A stretch of 64,000 nucleotides of DNA from NCBI RefSeq assembly GCF_949987515.2, contig NC_082701.1, positions 37,775,755 through 37,839,754 of the forward strand, given 5' to 3'. Origin of the DNA: Delphinus delphis. Taxonomy: Eukaryota > Chordata > Mammalia > Artiodactyla > Delphinidae. Positions 34,990 to 47,045 of the stretch are shown one piece after another. How positions within the stretch are numbered: the stretch's first letter is position 1; each line of letters opens with the position of its first letter. The translations under genes and the position numbers were made by a program. The notes under the pieces were generated by a model. The model saw only the letters and a list, made by a program, of their open reading frames with translations. It had not been told where the DNA came from and ran no database searches.

Positions 34990-37010
34990 GGGTCTCCTTT
35001 TTGAAGGCTGCATATTCCCATTGTTTTTGGTGTCTGTCCCCAGTGGCTAAGGTTGGTTCAGTGGGTTGTGTAGGCTTCCTGGTGGAGGGGACTAGTGCCT
35101 GTGTTCTGGTGGATGAGGCTGGATCTTGTCCTCCTGGTGGACAGGTCCACGTCTGGTGGTGTGTTTTGGGGTGTCTGTGGACTTATTATGATTTTACGCA
35201 ACCTCTCTGCTAATAGGTGGTGTTGTGTTTCTGTCTTGCTGGTTGTTTGGCATAGGGTGTCCAGCACTGTAGCTTGCTGGTCGTTGAGTGAAGCTGGCTG
35301 CTGGTGTTGAGATGAAGATCTCTGGGAGATTTTCACCATTTGATATTATGTGGAGCTGAGAGGTCTCTTGTGGATCAGTGTCCTGAAGTTGGCTCTCCCA
35401 CCTCATAGGCACAGCACTGACTCCTGGCTGGAACACCAAGAGCCTTTCATCCATACGGCTCAGGAGAAAAGGGAGAAAAAGTAGAAAGAAAGAATTAGTA
35501 GAAGTAGAAAGAAAGAAAGAAAGGAGGGAGAGAGGGAGGGATGGAGGGAGGGAGGGAGGAAGGAAGGAAGGAAGGGGGAAGGAAGGAAAAAAAGAAAGAA
35601 AGATAAAGTAAGATAAAATAAAGTAAAATAAAATAGTTATTAAAATAAAAAATAATTTATTAAGAAAATTTTTTTTTAAATGGACGGATAGAACCCTAGG
35701 ACAAATGGTGGAATCAAAGCTATACAGACAAAATCTCACACAGAAGCATACACATACACACTCACAAAAAGAGGAAAAGGGGAAAAATCATAAATCTTGC
35801 TCTCAAAGTCCACCTGCTCAATTTGGGATGATTCGTTGTCTATTCAGGTATTCCACAGATGCAGGGTACATCAAGTTGATTGTGGAGCTTTAATCCACTG
35901 CTTCTGAGGCTGCTGGGAGAGATTTCCCTTTCTCTTCTTCGTTCTCACAGCTCCCCGGGGCTCAGCTTTGGATTTGGCCCCGCCTCTGCATGTAGGTCTC
36001 CGGAGGGCATCTGTTCTTCGCTCAGACAGGACGGGGTTAAAGGAGCAGCTGTTTCGGGAACTCTGGCCCACTCAGGCCCGGGGGAGGGGTGGGCACGGAG
36101 TGCGGGGCGAGCCTGCGGCAGCAGAGGCCAGCATGACGTTGCACCAGCCTGAGGCGCGCCATGCGTTCTCCCGGGGAAGTTGTCCCTGGATCCAGGGACC
36201 CTGGCAGTGGCGGGCTGCACAGGCTCCCAGAAGGGGGTTGCGGATACTGACCTGTGCTCGCACACAGGCTTCTTGGTGGCAACCGCAACAGCCTTAGCGT
36301 CTTATGCCCGTCTCTGGGGTCCGCGCTTTTAGCCGCGGCTCGCGCCCGTCTCTGGAACTCCTTTAAGCAGTGCTGTGAATCCCCTCTCCTCGCGCACCTG
36401 GAAACAAAGAGGTAAGAAAAAGTCTCTTGCCTCTTCAGCAGGTCCACACTTTTCTCCGGACTCCCTCCCGGCCAGCCGTGGTGCACTGACCCCCTGCAGG
36501 CTGTGTCCCGCCGCCAGTCCTCTCCCTGGGATCCGACCGAAGCCCGAGCCTCAGCTGGCAGCCCCGCCCGCCCTGGCGGGTGAGCAGACAAGCCTCTCGG
36601 GCTGTGAGTGCCGGTCGGCACCGATCCTCTATGCGGGAATCTATCCGCTTTGCCCTCCGCACCCCTGTAGCTGTGCTCTCCTCCGCGGCTCCGAAGCTTT
36701 CCCCCTCCACCACCTGCAGTCTCTGCCTGCGAAGGGGCTTCCTAGTGTGTGGAAACCTTTCCTCCTTCACAGCTCCCTCCCACTGGTGCAGGTCCCGTCC
36801 CTATCCTTTTGTCTCTATTTATTTTTTTTTCTTTTGCCCTACCCATGTACGTGGGGAGTTTCTTGCCTTATGGGGGGTCTGAGGTCTTCTGCCAGCGTTC
36901 AGTAGGTGTTCTGTAGGAGTTGTTCCACGTGTATATGTATTTCTGGTGTATCTGTGGGGAGGAAGGTGATCTCCGCGTCTTACTCTTCCGCCATCTTCCC
37001 GGAAGTCTCC
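34990..37010 (-). promoter_or_regulatory. LINE-1 5' UTR/promoter with YY1-type site
   Basis: On the minus strand the element starts 'GGAGACTTCCGGGAAGATGG'. The YY1 core 'AAGATGGCGG' lies at 36997-36988, 14 bases into the element, as in human LINE-1 where YY1 fixes the start site. The segment from about 35,900 to 36,900 is CpG-rich. A polypurine/polypyrimidine block at 35,500-35,640 separates it from ORF1. Confidence 0.85.
35500..35640. repeat. GGAA/GAAA-type microsatellite inside the LINE-1 5' UTR
   Basis: The block has 'gaaagaaagaaagaaagg', 'gggagggagggaggaagg' and 'taaagtaagataaaataa'. It is a purine-rich tract on the plus strand, pyrimidine-rich in the LINE-1 sense. Confidence 0.9.
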
Positions 37011-37021
37011 TGCAGTTTCTT
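37011..37021. repeat. Right target-site duplication of the full-length LINE-1
   Basis: 'tgcagtttctt', identical to 29827-29837, directly follows the LINE-1 5' terminus. Confidence 0.88.
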
Positions 37022-37187
37022 CCAAGTCCTCTTTAAACCAAAGTTTACATCCAATCATCAGCTCAAATTCATCACCTCTCTTTGAGATGAACTGTAGTAG
37101 ATGAGTTGGCCTGCTTAAAAAGATCTTAAGAGAGATACTCTTGTTCCCTAGGGCCCTTGTGAGTTGTCATTTGTAGGGGAGGTAAAA

Positions 37188-37208
37188 GTGTGTGTGTGTG
37201 TGTGTGTA
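37188..37208. repeat. (TG)n microsatellite
   Basis: About ten uninterrupted TG units, 'gtgtgtgtgtgtgtgtgtgt'. Confidence 0.95.
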
Positions 37209-37424
37209 CAATTTCAAATCCAGGTTTCATTCTTCATTAGCTGTTTGAGGCTCAGGGAAGTTAAGCAGCATGATCCAGGTCAGTTTTCTCATGTGAATGA
37301 TGGACATAATATGCATCTCATCCAGATTATGAAATTAGCAATTTGTTTCAAGCACTTTCTCACATTATGTTTAAAATACGCATTAACATTCCTTTTTGTA
37401 ACAGCCTTTAAGAACCTATGTTTT

Positions 37425-37559
37425 CCGGGAGTTCCCTGGCGGTCCAGTGGTTAGGACTTGGCACTTTCACTGCTGGGGCCCAGGTGGGAGAGCTAAGGTC
37501 CTGCAAGCCGCTTGGCACAGCCAAAAAAAAGAAAAAACAAACAAACAAACAAACAAAAA
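37425..37559 (+). mobile_element. Short CHR-type SINE
   Basis: It opens 'ccgggagttccctggcggtc', has 'ggttaggacttggcac' and ends in '(caaa)n'. Perfect 12-bp repeats 'aacctatgtttt' at 37413-37424 and 37560-37571 flank it. The middle of the head is partly lost ('ggcccaggtgggagagctaa'). Confidence 0.95.
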
Positions 37560-37571
37560 AACCTATGTTTT

Positions 37572-39385
37572 TCTGATGTAACATTACAAAGTCAACCAAA
37601 CTAGGGAATCAAAGCCAACTGAAGTAGATACCTTTAGTTTTGTTGATCGAAAGTAGGTGGAAACCTTCAGCCAGTGGAAATCTGGCCACCCATTTGCAGA
37701 GTAGGGGCAGGACTGACAGAAAGTTAAATCCCTCAGCATGTTGGAGAGAGAGTTAAGCACTGGCAACAGTTATGTCCCAAATCAGTGATTTTCAAAGTGC
37801 TCTGGAGAGCTTTAGTGTTCTCTGGAGAGCTTCAGGGGGTGTCAGTGAGAGGAGGTGATGGGGGTGCAAGCCTGACTCTTGCTCCATGTGAACTCTTCAT
37901 TATCTTTTAAAGTTTTGCTTGAATCATGGCCTCCAAACAACATGGTGGGAATGACGATCAATGGACTCACTGATCACAGTTGATTTCTCTTCCTCCTCAT
38001 TTGTAGAAAACCAGGGCTTCTACTTTCCTAGGTACTCATGTCTGTTGTGTGTCCCTTGCAAGGGACTGCGACTAGCCATTGGTGCCCCTCATGATGAGGC
38101 TCAGGCCTGTGTGGATTTACCATAGACAGACTGGCACCCTGTCCTTAGCTCTGGCCTTGTGTTCATTCACAAGGGCATCTGCTCCATTTCCCTGCTTTGA
38201 TGTTGACTCCCCCTCTCCACAGAGTTGGATGCTGGTGTCTCACAGGAGCTCAGTGTGTAATTTTAAATTCAGATGGTCAGATAGCTAAGAAAGTGCTGAT
38301 AGCTTATGCTGTGGTGAAATACGCTTTTGTTTTGTTTTGTTTTCTGTACATAACTGCTTTTGTATTTTGTTCCCCTTATCCCCAGCTGACAATATTTTAA
38401 TTAAAAGTTGAGGTGAGAGAACATGGGGAAGTTTGTGGAGAAACGTGCTTGCCTTTTGTTTAATCCTACCACTCCAAAAAATGCTTTAAGCCGTTTGGTA
38501 AGAAACTAGAGAATTGAAAAGTGAGAAAAAGCCAGACAATGTGTTTTTCAAAAATATCTTATTTTGTTTTTTCTTGTCTTTTAAAAAAAGACTCAGAATT
38601 CAAATGCCTTTGCTCTCCCAACTCTATATTATTGCTTCAAGAAATGATCAAGATCACCGAATCCTTTCATTCCTAAAGCATATAAAAATAGACATAGCAC
38701 ATATCTATCTATTATATATATGTCTATTTATGATTTTTAAATGGCAAATTCAGCACAGGACCTAATCTAAATCAAATATGAATTCCAAACCTGAATGTCA
38801 TTGATAAAATTAAAATCAAGAATTGTTTCTAAAAGGGATGCTCCGAAATATTACCACTCATAAGGTTACAGTGGGAAGAGTGCATTATTTTACTTCTTCC
38901 ATCAGATGGTTTTCTCTGTTCACTTCTGCAGAAAAATAGAAGTTGCAGGTAACAAGGAAATAAATTTATTTCTGTTCTCGCTGTTATAGCCTTACTCAAT
39001 TTCAGCTGCCCCCTCCCAGTTACATGTAGTCTCTCACTAGTGTGGTCTTCTTCCTGACATTTTCCCTGAACTTCGCTTCCAAGGGAAGAAGCAAACATAC
39101 TTGTAAGCTTCTCCTAGAAGCATAGTTGGTTGACTTTTGCCACCTTTTCTTTTTCATGATATAGTATCAGTAAAGCCGCCCTTAGCCTGGTTTATTTTCC
39201 CAGAGTTGGGCCAGTCCACAAATGATCTTTGTAAACAAGCTGATAAGAGGTGCCAGGAAAAACAAAAAAAAAAGCTATTTTAAGAATTTCTCCTTTCTTT
39301 AGATACAGATATTGTTGAAGGCTTCACTGGGTTTTGCTGTCTTCTATTTTGGAGACCCTGTAATTTACACAGGAATAGTTCTTTT
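37572..39385. other. Unique DNA without a supported gene
   Basis: Several short acceptor-like tracts occur (for example 'cctcctcatttgtag' near 37,990), but no open frame next to them is long or familiar. No young repeat was seen. Confidence 0.4.
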
Positions 39386-39387
39386 AG

Positions 39388-39678
39388 CATCAGCCCTGCC
39401 AAAGACTGAATGTTTGTGTCTCCCCCAAATTCACATATTGAAACCTAATTCCCAGTGTAATGGAATTTGGAGGTGGGGCCTTTGGGAGGTGATTAGATTA
39501 TGAAAACAGAACCCTCATAAATGGGATTAGTGTCCTTATACATCTCAGAGAACTCCCTTGCCCCTTCTACCATGTGAGGACACAGTGAGATGACAGCTGT
39601 CTATGAACCAGGAAGCAGGTCCTCACCACACACCAAATCCGATGGTGCCTTGATCTTGGATTTCCCAGCCTCTAGAAT
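39388..39678 (+). mobile_element. MaLR-type LTR fragment (MLT1/MST-like)
   Basis: The series 'ggaggtggggcctttgggag', 'accctcataaatgggattag', 'ccttctaccatgtgaggaca', 'tgaaccaggaagcaggtcct' and 'ttggatttcccagcctctag' is a widespread mammalian ERVL-MaLR LTR. It stops before its usual 3' end, where an old LINE-1 3' end begins. Confidence 0.75.
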
Positions 39679-39679
39679 C

Positions 39680-40015
39680 CGGGGTGGGGAGTGGGGAGGT
39701 GGGGGAAATAGGTGAAGGTGGTCAAAGGGTGCAAAATTCCAGCTATAAGAGGGTTAAGTTCTAGAGATCTAATGTACAGTATGGTGACTGTAGTTAACAA
39801 TATTGTTTTATATACTTGAAAATTGCTAAGAGAGTAGATCTTAAATGTTCTCACTAAAGAAAAATAAGTAACTATGTAAGGTGATGGATGTGTTAACTAA
39901 CTGTATTGTGTTAATCATTTCACAATATATACATATATCAAATCATCACAATGTACACCCTAAACTTACATAATGTTATATGTCAGTTATATCTCAATAA
40001 AGCTGAAGAAGTTTT
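39680..40015 (+). mobile_element. Old LINE-1 3' end
   Basis: 'gtgatggatgtgttaacta', 'gttaatcatttcacaatata', 'tcacaatgtacaccctaaac' and 'atctcaataaagctg' follow L1M 3' ends in plus orientation. It abuts the MLT1-like LTR. Confidence 0.8.
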
Positions 40016-40689
40016 TTTTAAAAGGGACCAAAAATATACGTTTGTAAAAAATTTTACAGTTATGATTTCTGGACTTAGACGTAGGGGGCTACATGTGACT
40101 TTTATAATGGTGCTTCTCATATTATATTGACATACTTGATATAATAATAAATATTTGTTTTATTCATTTATCCATCCATCAATGCATTTGTCACAGGTCT
40201 GCATCAAAACAGAGCCCAAGGCAAGGATTAATTCTGATGCAATCAGCACGCATTCACTTGGCAGTTAAAAGGATAGGGAAAAAGAAAATGAGTCGGGGAG
40301 AGATGAGAGGCATTCAAAGTGGCTACTGCTTTATAATAAGTCACAACAGACATAGCTGATTGCTCAGTAGATCCAATACTTAAGATCAGAGGATGCTTTG
40401 GGACAGAGAAGCTGTTCCTTGGAATGATACCTTGGAGGGATAAAGGATAAGAGAATTTGTCTTCTGGTTCCTTCTCCTCTTCCATCTTCTGTCTCTCATT
40501 GGTTAATGTTTGTCTTATTGGGAGTTAATGCCTCCAAACTTCTGGGTTGCTTTTTAAATCTCTGTTGGCAAGCATTATAGAAGCCATTTGGTGTGGCACC
40601 TTGGGTCCACACTGATATGATAGGCAGAAATTACTTTTACGATTAGCAATTTTGCATCCCATTTGCAATATTTTTACTTATTCCAAGGT

Positions 40690-41575
40690 CATGAAGATAT
40701 TTTCTTTTTTTTTTTTCCAGGAGCATACTGTTTTATTATTCACTTTTAGATCTACAATTCATATAAAATTGATTTTTATATATGGTGTGAGGTAGGAGGC
40801 CAATTTTTCAATTTGCATTTTCAGTTAGCCCAGCATCAATTATTATAAAGGCTATCTTTTCCTCATTTTATTGCAATTTCACTTCTGGACTTAAAAAAAT
40901 TTTTTTTTCATTGGTCTTTTAGTCTTTCCTTGTACCAATATCCAACAGTCTAAATTGTTAGAATTTCATAATTAAGTTTTGATGTCTAATAGTGTAAGTG
41001 CACAGTTTTGATCTTCAAAACAAAGTTTAGACTGTTCTTTGCATTCCTATAAAATGTTAGTATTGACATCATTTTGCACGCATAAACATCCTTGAAATTT
41101 TTATTGGAATTGCATAAGATCTACAGATCAATTTAGGGAAAATTGATAACTTTAAATCATTGAGTTTTGCGCATTTAAACATGACCTTTCTTTCCATCTT
41201 TTTATCCATTTTTTCTTTTGTTCCATCTTTTTGTTCTTAAAATTTTTTTTTCTCAATAATAGTTTTTAATTTTCAGTACGAAAGTCTTGCACATTGTTCT
41301 TAGATATATTTCTGGGTAATAGATATTTTTGGATGATATTTTGATAAATTTTTTTAAATGATTCTGTTTTTGTTTCTGGTGTTTATTAATACAATTGGTT
41401 TTTGTATATCAACCTTGTCATTAGGAATTCTTGCTAAATTCACTTGTTATATCTAATATATTGTCCATAGAGTGCTGAATTTTCTATGTACACAACCATG
41501 TATTAAATAGTTTGTAAATAATCACTCTTTTAGTTTTTCTTTTCAAAATTTATATATATATATTTTATATATATA

Positions 41576-41628
<53 letters not shown>

Positions 41629-42745
41629 TTACTCCTAAAGCCTTGACTAGGCACTTTTTCATTATTAAATGTTGAATCAAATTGGTAAGCAATGACATTG
41701 CTTTATCATTCCTGATCTTGGGGAGATCTTTTAATATTTCACCTTGAAGTTTTTTACATGAAAATGTGTGAAGTATGATTTTTTAAAAGATGTGATTTAT
41801 CAGATTATGTTCCCTGCTATTTCTAATATGCTGAGAGTTTCGTTGTGAAATCATGAAAGAGTTTGAAGTTTATTAAATGTCTTCCTTGCATCTGTATGAT
41901 GGTAGATTTTCCCCATCATTTTATTTTCTTAATTGGTGCATTACATTGAATTTTCAATGCTAAACCAATCTTGTTTAGAAGAAGTACAAATTGGTTGTAA
42001 TATATTTCCCTATATATTGGTGAGTTTTATTCTGGTCAGGAATGTGTGTCTGTATTCATTAAAAAAATAGGTCTGTCTCATCAGATTTTGATGTCAGCTT
42101 ATTCTGCCATTATAAAATGAGTTGGGGTTTTTCTCCATTTTTTCTTCTGTTCTGTGGAAGAGGTTATATACTGTTGGGGTTATATAGTCTTTCTTAAATA
42201 TTTAGAAGAATATACTAGGAAAGTAATCTGATTTGAAATTTTATTTGTGGGAAAATTTAATAATGGATTTAATTTCTTTAAATTTGAGTATAAAACTATT
42301 CAGAATCCTTATTTTTTCCTGTATTTCTTTTAGTTTAAGTTGTATTTATCTAGAAAAATGTTCATTTAATTTAATTTTTAAATTTATTAGCACAAAGATG
42401 TTGATAATCACATCTTATTATCTTGTTAACATCTGTAGAATCTGTAGAGATGTCCCTTTGTTCTTAACTGAAATTGATGGTTTGTGCATCCTTTTTCTGT
42501 TTTTATGAATCATTTTTGTTAGGAAGCTGTTAATTTTATTATATTTTCAAAGAAACAGTTTTTGTATTTGTGGACTTATTATTTGATGTTTGTCTTCTAT
42601 ATTATTTTCTGCTCTTGTTTTTGTTACATCTTTCCCCCTGTTTTCCTGTGGTTTTATTTTCTATTCTTTATTTTTAAAGACTTTCTTTTTGAAATGGATT
42701 CTTAGTCATTTCTCTTTTCTAACACATGTATTTAAGAGTAGCTTT
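40690..42745 (-). mobile_element. Old LINE-1 ORF2 fragment
   Basis: On the minus strand the diverged sequence follows late ORF2. 'ttattggaattgcataagat' near 41,105 and 'tcattcctgatcttggggag' near 41,706 are the reverse-strand forms of common LINE-1 phrases. It has no open frame of note. A TA microsatellite expanded inside it and a partial SINE abuts its right end. Confidence 0.75.
41550..41629. repeat. (TA)n microsatellite, about 80 bp
   Basis: Nearly pure TA repeat with a few T or A slips, able to fold on itself as a hairpin. Confidence 0.97.
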
Positions 42746-42747
42746 AG

Positions 42748-42864
42748 GCTTCCCTGGTGGCACAGTGGTTGAGAGTCCGCCTGCCGGTGCAGGGGACACG
42801 GGTTCGTGCCCCGGTCTGGAAAGATCCCATATGCCGCAGAGTGGCTGGGCCCATGAGCCATGGC
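42748..42864 (+). mobile_element. CHR-type SINE, 3'-truncated
   Basis: It opens 'ggcttccctggtggcacagt' and is well conserved through 'gagccatggcc', then stops without the second half or an A tail. A 3' truncation points to a later deletion or rearrangement rather than ordinary 5' truncation. Confidence 0.9.
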
Positions 42865-43095
42865 CAAAGTATTGACACAGGAAGAAACAGAAAAATGTGA
42901 TACATAGGAGACGATCAATGGAGACTGGCCCTAAAGCGACACAGAGTTTGCAATTAGCAGACAGTGATTTTAAAGTAGCTCTTACAATTGTGCTGAAGGA
43001 TGTAAATAAAGTATGCTCACAATGAATGTAAAGATAGAACTAATTTCAAGCAAAAAATAAACAAAACAAAACACTATGAAAGAGAGCCAAACACA
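42865..43095 (+). mobile_element. Old LINE-1 5'/ORF1-like fragment
   Basis: 'aattagcagacagtgatttt' and 'gctgaaggatgtaaataaag' resemble the ORF1-proximal part of old LINE-1s, also seen near 4,815-4,900. It lies between two partial SINEs in opposite orientation. Confidence 0.45.
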
Positions 43096-43297
43096 AATTT
43101 TATTTTTTTTATTATTATTATTATGTTTTGCGGTATGCGGGCCTCTCACTGCTGTGGCCTCTCCCGTTGCAGAGCACAGGCTCCGGACGCACAGGATTAG
43201 CGGCCATGGCTCACGGGTCCAGCCGCTCCGCGGCATGTGGGATCTTCCCGGACCGGGGCACGAACCCGTGTCCCCTGCATCGGCAGGCAGACTCTTA
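43096..43297 (-). mobile_element. CHR-type SINE, 5'-truncated
   Basis: The minus-strand body ('ccgctccgcggcatgtggg' type) and an ATT-rich tail are present. The first 35 or so bases of the head are missing at 43,297, where LINE-1 3' sequence begins. Confidence 0.9.
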
Positions 43298-43562
43298 TTT
43301 TTTACTAATTTGTATTGGACTACAGCTGCTTTACAATGTTGTGTTAGTTTCTACTGTACCACAAAGTGAATCAGCTATACGTATACATATATCCCCTCTT
43401 TTTTGGATTTCCTTCCCATTTAGGTCACCACAGAGCATTGAGTGGAGTTCCCTGTGCTATACAGTAGGCTCTCATTAGTTATCTATTTTATATATAGTAT
43501 CAATAGTGTATAGATGTCAATCCCAATCTCCCAGTTCATCCCAACCCGCTTTCCTCCTTGGT
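43298..43562 (-). mobile_element. LINE-1 3' UTR fragment
   Basis: 'ctgctttacaatgttgtgtt', 'caaagtgaatcagctatacg' and 'ttccctgtgctatacagtag' correspond to the cetartiodactyl LINE-1 3' UTR on the minus strand, a slightly older variant than the copy at 29,872-30,100. Confidence 0.85.
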
Positions 43563-44639
43563 ATACATACAACAAATGCAAATTTTAGACCTGAAATATA
43601 TATGTAAAACAAAAAAGTATTATAATTGACATTTATAAATTTAAAAAATTCAAGTTCAGAGAGATTAAGTAATCTTCCTGATGTCATACTAACAAGTGGT
43701 AGAATTAGAGTTTGAATCCCAAGTCTATTTGGCTTTAAGGACTTTATTTTCTCAACTCACTAGGAAGGACTTAGAGATCAGTAGGAGTCTGCGGGAAAAT
43801 GGAAGTGGATTGTGAACTTTTCTGAAACTCTGGTGAGACTAGGGAGCCTTGCTGTAAGGCTTTGCTGTGGTCCCTGGGAGCAACCAATGGGATTATCTAT
43901 CCATGGTGCTGCAATGTGCCCACCCAAAACTCCATGTCTACCTACCAAGCCATTTCTGATTATTTGCACCAAGGAATGGAAAGAGAAGTAAAGATAAACC
44001 ATAGCCGCTCATGCTTTAGAATCTGTCCATTTTGTCTTTCAAGTCTAATGCAATACACTGCCCCATCCATTGCTCTCCTTGGGTTTTGCCCATGTTCTGC
44101 ATGAGTTTTTTTCCATGTTTTGCAAAAATCGTTTCCTCAGACGTTGTGGGTAGAGAGCAGGGGTGGGGGTCTTCATGTATTTGCATCACCTTCCTATAGC
44201 TAAGTTCTACTTAAATTCAACTCTTATTTGGTGAGTTTAGTGATGTATCTAATGCTGTGCATGGTGTTGTGGAAGGCAGAGAAAGATGAGATCCACACCT
44301 GCTCTTCAGGAGCACCCACTTGAAAATGAACACAAAGAAGGAGAAGGAGAAGGTCAGCTGCGTGGGCTCAGTTTCTACTGTGTGTTCTCAAAACACCTAC
44401 CTTGGGGCTTCAGAGGAGGGTGGATGTCACTGTGAGTTGGGAGCAATCACAAAAGACTTTCTATAATAAGTAGGATATCACCTAGTCTATAAAGGCTAGG
44501 CTCAGGAGAGCAAGGAAAATGATAATTCTAGGACACAGTAGGTGCTTGATAGATATTTTTTAAATGAGGGAATGTGTTCACAATCCTTTTCTTCCTGGCT
44601 ATTTTTAAGCATCTGCTTTCAAAAATGATTGTTTAAAAT

Positions 44640-45130
44640 ATTAAAAGCAGTCTATTTTAACACTATCTGTAATAGCTCTAAACTGGAAACTACCCAAATG
44701 CCCATCAACAGTGGAATGAATAAATAAATTAAGATGTGTTTGTACAATGGAATACCACATAACAATGAGAAGGGGCACTCGAGAATGACATGACACATGG
44801 ATGAACCAGATGAATCTCAGAAGCACAATGTTGTCCAAAAGAAGGCATGCACCAAAGAGGACCTATTATAGGATTCCGTTCATATAAAGGACAAAAAGAG
44901 GCAAAGCTCATCTATGGCGCTGAAGTCAGCGTGGGGAATTGGTGGCAGTGAGCGCCAACTGGTGGAAGGAGAAGAAGGGTAGATTCTCGGGGACTGGGGA
45001 GGTTCTGGTTTTTGATCTGGATACTGATTACATGGACAGTTCAGCTTTTGAACATTTTGTTGGGCTGCCTGCTTATGATAAGTGCATTTTTCTGTAAGTA
45101 TGTTGTATTTCAACAAAAAGTTAACAAAAA
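44640..45130 (+). mobile_element. Old LINE-1 3' end
   Basis: 'aactacccaaatgcccatca', 'tacaatggaataccacataa', 'atgaaccagatgaatctcag' and 'ggattccgttcatataaagg' follow the 3' end of old LINE-1s in plus orientation, strongly diverged. Confidence 0.75.
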
Positions 45131-46909
45131 CAGGGTATGTTCCCCAACTTGACTTCCCAGATCCTGTGCTCTTTTGCCCTTTCTCATTGATATCAGGTGG
45201 CATGACCCCCTGATGGTGATTTTCAAAGAATGGCACGTGTTGCTCTAGGAATCACCTTTCCTAAGACCAGGAGAGAAAAGGCAGAGCTCCCATTTCAATG
45301 ATTGGGAAACTGAGGCCTGTAGGTGGGAAGTAACTTGTCCTTTTGTCAAACAGCAAGTCAAAGAAAGAAAGAACTTCTGTCTTTAGGGAACCTCTTTTCT
45401 GTGGCCCGGATAATAGATACCTGCCTAGCCTTATCCACCTGAAAAGAAAAAGGATGTCACAGGAAGTCAGAATGATGGTTGGGAATGCCTGGAGGAGTTC
45501 AGAGGGCTTTGGAGCCCCTGTCCACACTGCCAGGTCCATATAAAACGGCATCTGGAGGGTCCCGGGCCTGCCACCTGCTTTTGTGAGATTTGAGTGAGTC
45601 GTTTCCTCTCCTTGGACCTGTGACCTCAACTGTAAGATCAGAGATCGCACTTGATGACAGTTCTAGTGTTTCAAGGTCTAGCGCTGAGCTATGGTCATCC
45701 AAGTTTGCTTAGGCATAGTCTCTACTGTTCTCCACCCTCAGGGTCTGTGCTGGGTCAGGATTAAAAAAGGAAGTCCTTAGGACATTTAAAAAGCATTCAT
45801 TCTTTCATTCCTTCAGTGTCCATTCCTTTATTGAGCATCTGCTCTATGCTAGGTACTGTGCTGGGGACACAAAGATGAATGACAATGTCACTGTCCTAGA
45901 GGAACTGACTTTCTGGGGGAAGAGATATAGTAAATCGTTGTAAAAAGTGTGACGAGTATTGCACATACAGGTAAGTATTGAATGCTACGGACACACAGAA
46001 GAAGACTCAATTCCTGCTTTGGGGGTGAGGTTAGGCCAGGAAAGGCTTTTAAGGAGAGGTGATATTTGAGCTGGACCTGGAAAAAGGAGCAGGTCAGACT
46101 GGGGAAACTGAGGTGGAGATCATATCCTTGACAGAGACAACAACATATCCAGAGGCAAAGGAGTGGGGACGAAAAGACATTTCTGTGTGGCTAGAACTGG
46201 GGACGGGGAGAGAGGGGAGAGGTAAGGCTATAGGTTTAAATGCCAAGACAACCAGCTTGGGGGTGGGGAGTGAGCATACATGTCCAGAATGAGTATGAGA
46301 CTGTGTGAGGTGGCAGGGACCTGTGAGGGGCCCCCTCCTCACATTTTCTTCCTTGTCTTTGTCCCACATTTGGATGAGATTCAGATTTCTGCTGCACAAA
46401 CCCAGCCCCCCGAGGCTCTCCAGTCAATAAGCTCTTTAAGAAGCCAAAGAGAGGCAAGATCAATGCAGTTGTCATTGATCTCACCTCCGCAGCCTATTAG
46501 TACCAGGGACTTGGTCGGCCCGGGAGCCCCTCACTAATGCACTGCGGAACTCAGATTAAACTGGGAGCCCCCAGCAGCCCTGGGAAGCGCTTCTGCCCTC
46601 ACCAAATGCTGGGGGTGGGGTGGGGGGAGTAGAGGAGGAGGGACTCTGCCACCCAGATGAGCACCGTAGATTCCCCAGGGAGACAGCTAGGATCGTGTCA
46701 TTCCCTTGCTTAAAATCTTCCGATATCCCCCATCAACTGTTGGCTCTGTGCAGACTCCCTCATAGGACAAGTGTGCCCCCTGTGATCTGGACCCTGGCTG
46801 CCCCGTCCAGCCTTATCTCGTGCACTTTCTCCTCACCCTCTGAACTCAGTCCAGAAAGACTGCCTCCCGTTCTTCCAACTCGCCATCAGTTGAATAAGGT
46901 CACTTAGGA

Positions 46910-47045
46910 GGCTCTTATGTAACATATCACATGACATTTAATTCTCAATATGGTTCTATGAGGCAGGAGAATGAGTAATAAATGTCTCATTTTGCCCAGG
47001 GGGACCCTGAAACCCCCAAACCGTAAGTAAGTGGCCAGGAATGGG
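46910..47045 (+). repeat. MIR-like relic
   Basis: 'atggttctatgaggcaggag', 'tgtctcattttgcccagg' and 'aagtggccagga' follow the core of an ancient MIR SINE. Confidence 0.55.

Larger units (their letters stand above)
29838..37010 (-). mobile_element. Full-length LINE-1 (about 7.2 kb), inactive
   Basis: The order on the minus strand is complete: GC-rich 5' UTR (37,010 to about 34,990), ORF1 (to 34,077), a short spacer, ORF2 (34,018 to about 30,540), 3' UTR and A tail (poly-T at 29,838-29,871). The 11-bp repeats 'tgcagtttctt' at both ends mark a single target-primed insertion. It shares its 3' region closely with other young copies in the window. ORF1 and ORF2 both carry frameshifts and stops, so it cannot move on its own. 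Confidence 0.95.

Noticed and set aside
35058..35740. Open frames in the LINE-1 5' UTR
   Set aside because: Low-complexity and promoter sequence of the LINE-1. The frames run through the purine repeat and have no ORF1 or ORF2 similarity.
36037..36905. Large GC-rich open frames on both strands, or a cellular CpG island
   Set aside because: This is the CpG-rich LINE-1 5' UTR, bounded by the element's own end and target duplication at 37,010-37,021.
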